This document shows positions 52,289-54,658 of a DNA stretch of 54,658 bases, one piece after another. Location of the stretch: the NCBI RefSeq assembly GCF_023952475.1, contig NZ_JALHRX010000027.1:1-54658 (forward strand). Reading direction: 5' to 3'. Numbering within the stretch: position 1 is the stretch's first letter; each line of letters starts with the position of its first letter. The DNA is from Cupriavidus sp. WGlv3 (GTDB lineage Bacteria > Pseudomonadota > Gammaproteobacteria > Burkholderiales > Burkholderiaceae). The notes beneath the pieces are model-generated. The model ran no database searches and was not told the origin of the DNA. It saw only the letters and a list, made by a program, of their open reading frames with translations. The position numbers and the translations under genes are program-made.

Positions 52289-53941
52289 ATGCAGATCCTG
52301 CTATCCCTGATGTCCGGTGTCGCCCTGCTGATCTGGGGCACGCACGTCACCCGCCACGGCATGCTGGAGGTGCTGGGCCCGCGCCTGCGCCTGGTGCTGG
52401 CTGCCGGCACCGCCAGTCCGCTGCGTGGCTTCCTGGCCGGCCTGGGCGTCACCGCACTGATCCAGAGCAGCAGCGCCACCGCGCTGATGACCAGCGCCTT
52501 CGTCTCCGGCGGGCTGGTATCGCTGCCGGCGGCGCTGCCGATCGTGCTCGGCGCCGATGTCGGCACCAGCGCCATGGCGCGACTGCTGGCGGTCGATATC
52601 GCATGGCTGTCGCCGCTGCTGCTTCTCGTCGGCATCGCGCTGCGCCTGTCGGGCAAGGCCAGCGTGCGCGGACAGGTCGGCGAGGTCGTGGTCGGACTCG
52701 GGTTGATCACGCTGGCGCTGCAACTGATCCGGCTCTATACCGCCCCGCTGCTGCATGCCGATATCGTGCGCGCCGTCTTTACCGCGCTCGGCAGCGACGC
52801 CTTGCTGGCGATGGTGGTGGGCGCGTTGGTGACCCTGCTCGCCTATTCCAGCGTGGCGGCGGTGCTGCTCACCGCCACGCTGGCCATGGCCGGCGTGATC
52901 GCGCCGGCCACCGCGCTGCCGCTGGTGCTCGGCGCCAACCTGGGCAGCGGCCTGATTGCGTGCCTGGCCAATGCCGGCGGCGCACCGGCCGCACGGCGGG
53001 TATCGCTCGCCAACCTGATGTTCCGCATCATCGGCGTACTGGCCTGCCTGCCGCTGCTCGATGCCGTGCCACCGTTGCTGGCGCGTCTTGGCAGCCAGGC
53101 CGGCACCATGGCGATCGATTTCCACATGGCCTTCAACCTGGCGCTGGCCGCGACGCTGATCTGGTTCGTCAATCCGGTGGCGGCGCTGTGCATGCGCTGG
53201 CTGCCCGATGCACGGCACGATGCGGAGCCCCGCGGGGCCCGTTACCTGAGCCAGGGCGACTTGCAGCATCCATCGGTGGCGCTCGGCAATGCGGCGCGCG
53301 AGGTCGTGCGCATCGGCGACGTGATCGAAGAAATGATCAGTGGCATGAAGCTCTCGGTGGTTGGCAACGACCGCGTCATCAATGCCCGCTGCAGGGCGTT
53401 GGATGACCGTATCGACGACCTGTATTCGTCCGTCAAGATGTACCTGACCGACGTCGACGCCAGCCGCCTCGACCATGACGATACCGCGCGCTGGGACGAA
53501 ATCATGCTGGTCAATATCAACCTGGAATATGCCGGAGATATCGTCGAGCGCATCCTGGCCGACCTGGACCAGCGCAAGCTGAGCCGCAACTACCGGTTCT
53601 CGGACGAGGGCAGCGCGGAGGTGCTTGAGTTGTGCGACATGCTGGTCGCGAACTTGCGGACCAGGCTATCGCTGTTCGTTGCCAACGACCGGGAAGCCGC
53701 GGGATTGCTGCGCGAGTGCGCCAGCGATTTCCAGGCACGCGCCGAACGCTTCATTGCGCGCCACATTGCACGTGTGGCGCAACGCCGCGCTGCCAGCGTG
53801 GAGACCAGTGGCCTGCATCTGGACGTGCTGCGGGAGTTGTCGCAGATGAATGCGCTGTTGTGTGTGGCACCGGCGGGTGTCCCTGGCGTTCTGCGTGGCA
53901 CGGTTGGCGAAGGCAGGCCGATTCTTGCGGCTGGTGGTTGA
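52289..53941 (+). CDS. Na/Pi cotransporter family protein with PhoU-like domain
   Basis: The 550-residue membrane protein of the NptA/YjbB family has two internally repeated hydrophobic halves. The first keeps the family motif Gln59-Ser-Ser-Ser-Ala-Thr; the second, normally a matching QSSS motif, is altered to AYSSVA at 185-190. A helical C-terminal region (about 335-540) contains VALGNAAREVVRIGDVIEEMISGMKL and other PhoU-like heptads. Such proteins export or import phosphate and the PhoU part likely regulates them. It lies 42 bp after phosphonoacetate hydrolase on the same strand, so it may move the phosphate released. ATG 52289 follows GAGGCG, a weak site. Confidence 0.88.
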   Translation: MQILLSLMSGVALLIWGTHVTRHGMLEVLGPRLRLVLAAGTASPLRGFLAGLGVTALIQSSSATALMTSAFVSGGLVSLPAALPIVLGADVGTSAMARLLAVDIAWLSPLLLLVGIALRLSGKASVRGQVGEVVVGLGLITLALQLIRLYTAPLLHADIVRAVFTALGSDALLAMVVGALVTLLAYSSVAAVLLTATLAMAGVIAPATALPLVLGANLGSGLIACLANAGGAPAARRVSLANLMFRIIGVLACLPLLDAVPPLLARLGSQAGTMAIDFHMAFNLALAATLIWFVNPVAALCMRWLPDARHDAEPRGARYLSQGDLQHPSVALGNAAREVVRIGDVIEEMISGMKLSVVGNDRVINARCRALDDRIDDLYSSVKMYLTDVDASRLDHDDTARWDEIMLVNINLEYAGDIVERILADLDQRKLSRNYRFSDEGSAEVLELCDMLVANLRTRLSLFVANDREAAGLLRECASDFQARAERFIARHIARVAQRRAASVETSGLHLDVLRELSQMNALLCVAPAGVPGVLRGTVGEGRPILAAGG

Positions 53942-54061
53942 GGGTGCGCGAAGACCTGTCTGGCGTGTTGCCATGCGATTGGTCGTCGCGCTTGGCTGGC
54001 GTGGCTGTTGCGCCGGCGTAGCTCTGCGACCTACCTTTTTGTCCGACGTTGGCGCTATTTG
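53942..54061. other. Intergenic, no feature seen
   Basis: About 120 bp between the transporter stop and the inverted repeat. No terminator stem of note and no gene is visible. Confidence 0.5.
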
Positions 54062-54168
54062 GGGTGGTCGCTGTTGGTGACATGCTCTCGGCTATTGAAC
54101 CGCCTGGTTCCGCCCTGCTGGGCGGGTCACTTTTTGGCCGAGCGCCAAAAAGTAACCAAAAAACGCGT
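54062..54168. repeat. ~105-bp hairpin-rich repeat, right copy (inverted)
   Basis: This is the inverted counterpart of 241-350, including both hairpins (ACTTTTTGGC with GCCAAAAAGT, and CCGCCC-TGCT-GGGCGG). The right copy has a CGAG loop where the left has GCTTCG. Confidence 0.85.
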
Positions 54169-54455
54169 CGCCTGTGCGGCTGGCAATCAATTTGACGGCG
54201 TGGGTGGTTCGGGCGGTGGTGCTTTCCGTTTGGGCGTGGGTGCCAGTTCGGCCCTGCTACGCTATGTGAGTCAGGGGCGGTGCCTGCGATCACCCACTAT
54301 TGAACAATCCCAATGAGGGTGTAGGCAGCCTGCTGCCGGCCGTATCGCGGGGACGCCTACGGCTGCTGCGCGGGCTCAATTGCGCTGGCCGGGCATTTGG
54401 CATTTGCGCGATTTCGCCCCACGTCACCGGTCGGCAGCGCCAAGCGAGCGCAGCG
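54169..54455. other. Intergenic region, no gene seen
   Basis: This 287-bp stretch between the two right-hand repeats contains no frame with protein character. Sequence similar to the downstream repeat may begin before 54456, but the left edge of the window prevents checking. Confidence 0.5.
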
Positions 54456-54658
54456 ACGCGTACCGTGCCAGTGCCCATGCCCCGCGATAGGGCCGGCGCA
54501 GCAGCCGAAGGCGTTCCTACGACAAGTCCAGCAGCAGGGGCCACTCCGCGCTCTGGGCTCGTTCAACCATCATTCCAACGCCCCTCCCACCGTAGTGCAC
54601 CACCGCGGCAGGCAGTCCCGCTATGTGAGGAAGCCAAGCCCCGTACGAAAGCCCCCAG
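54456..54658. repeat. 203-bp direct repeat, right copy
   Basis: Aligns without gaps to 1-203 with about twelve substitutions, in the same orientation. It is cut by the end of the window. Confidence 0.9.

Noticed and set aside
53751..54293. A 180-codon frame over the right repeat
   Set aside because: It is the counterpart of the left repeat frame and antisense to the transporter end; same reasoning.

Overview
The window looks like a stretch of accessory replicon or genomic island from a Burkholderiaceae beta-proteobacterium, most plausibly Cupriavidus (inference). The grounds are very high GC, two Bug-type periplasmic binding proteins, Burkholderia-type porins, a sulfite dehydrogenase pair and intergenic repeats of a kind I associate with that genus. 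No tRNA, rRNA, transposase, integrase, CRISPR array or replication gene is visible. Nearly every locus is a small catabolic or transport module beside its own regulator: five LysR proteins and one each of GlxA-type AraC, LacI, ArsR and Crp/Fnr.

Layout, left to right. 1-350: two intergenic repeats that recur at the far end. 0.35-2.8 kb: DUF899, YciI/DGPF, a small unknown protein and a DUF883 membrane protein. 2.8-4.6 kb: a GlxA-type regulator divergent from an isochorismatase-like hydrolase. 4.7-13.8 kb: a leftward 3-hydroxybenzoate/gentisate pathway (gentisate dioxygenase, fumarylpyruvate hydrolase, maleylpyruvate isomerase, 3-hydroxybenzoate 6-hydroxylase, MFS transporter). A beta-lactamase-fold serine hydrolase and a porin follow on the same strand, and a divergent LysR gene stands opposite. 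13.9-21.1 kb: a YihY membrane protein, a NahR-like LysR gene and a divergent four-gene Rieske ring-hydroxylating oxygenase with an MFS carrier. The oxygenase is probably of anthranilate or salicylate type. 21.1-26.4 kb: a CobW-family GTPase translationally coupled to a YtcJ-type amidohydrolase, with a sodium/solute symporter, a DUF3311 partner and a divergent LysR gene. 26.5-31.1 kb: a LacI regulator, a TauE/SafE exporter, a TrzN/guanine-deaminase-like amidohydrolase and an NCS2 nucleobase permease.

31.4-34.3 kb: sulfite dehydrogenase SorA with a di-heme SorB, then an ArsR/SRPBCC pair. 34.4-44.6 kb: a LysR gene between two catabolic arms. The left arm holds a type III CoA-transferase, an enoyl-CoA hydratase, two acyl-CoA dehydrogenases, a Bug protein and a porin. 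The right arm holds an alkylsulfatase-like metallo-beta-lactamase-fold protein with lost metal ligands and a second, closely similar Bug protein. Both arms carry nearly the same 25-bp operator-like motif in the same orientation relative to transcription, which suggests one undescribed regulon. 44.8-49.9 kb: a Tat-exported PhoD-like lipoprotein phosphatase, a class II aldolase/D-2-hydroxyacid dehydrogenase pair opposite a Crp/Fnr regulator, and a Met/Pro-rich secreted protein. 50.0-53.9 kb: a LysR gene divergent from phosphonoacetate hydrolase and a Na/Pi-transporter-PhoU protein. 53.9-54.7 kb: the second repeat copies.

The best candidates for something undescribed are the two-armed LysR regulon at 34.4-44.6 kb, the CobW-amidohydrolase operon at 21.1-25.3 kb, and the pairing of phosphonoacetate hydrolase with a Na/Pi-PhoU protein at 51-54 kb. 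All functions are read from protein motifs and gene order by eye. No database search was run.
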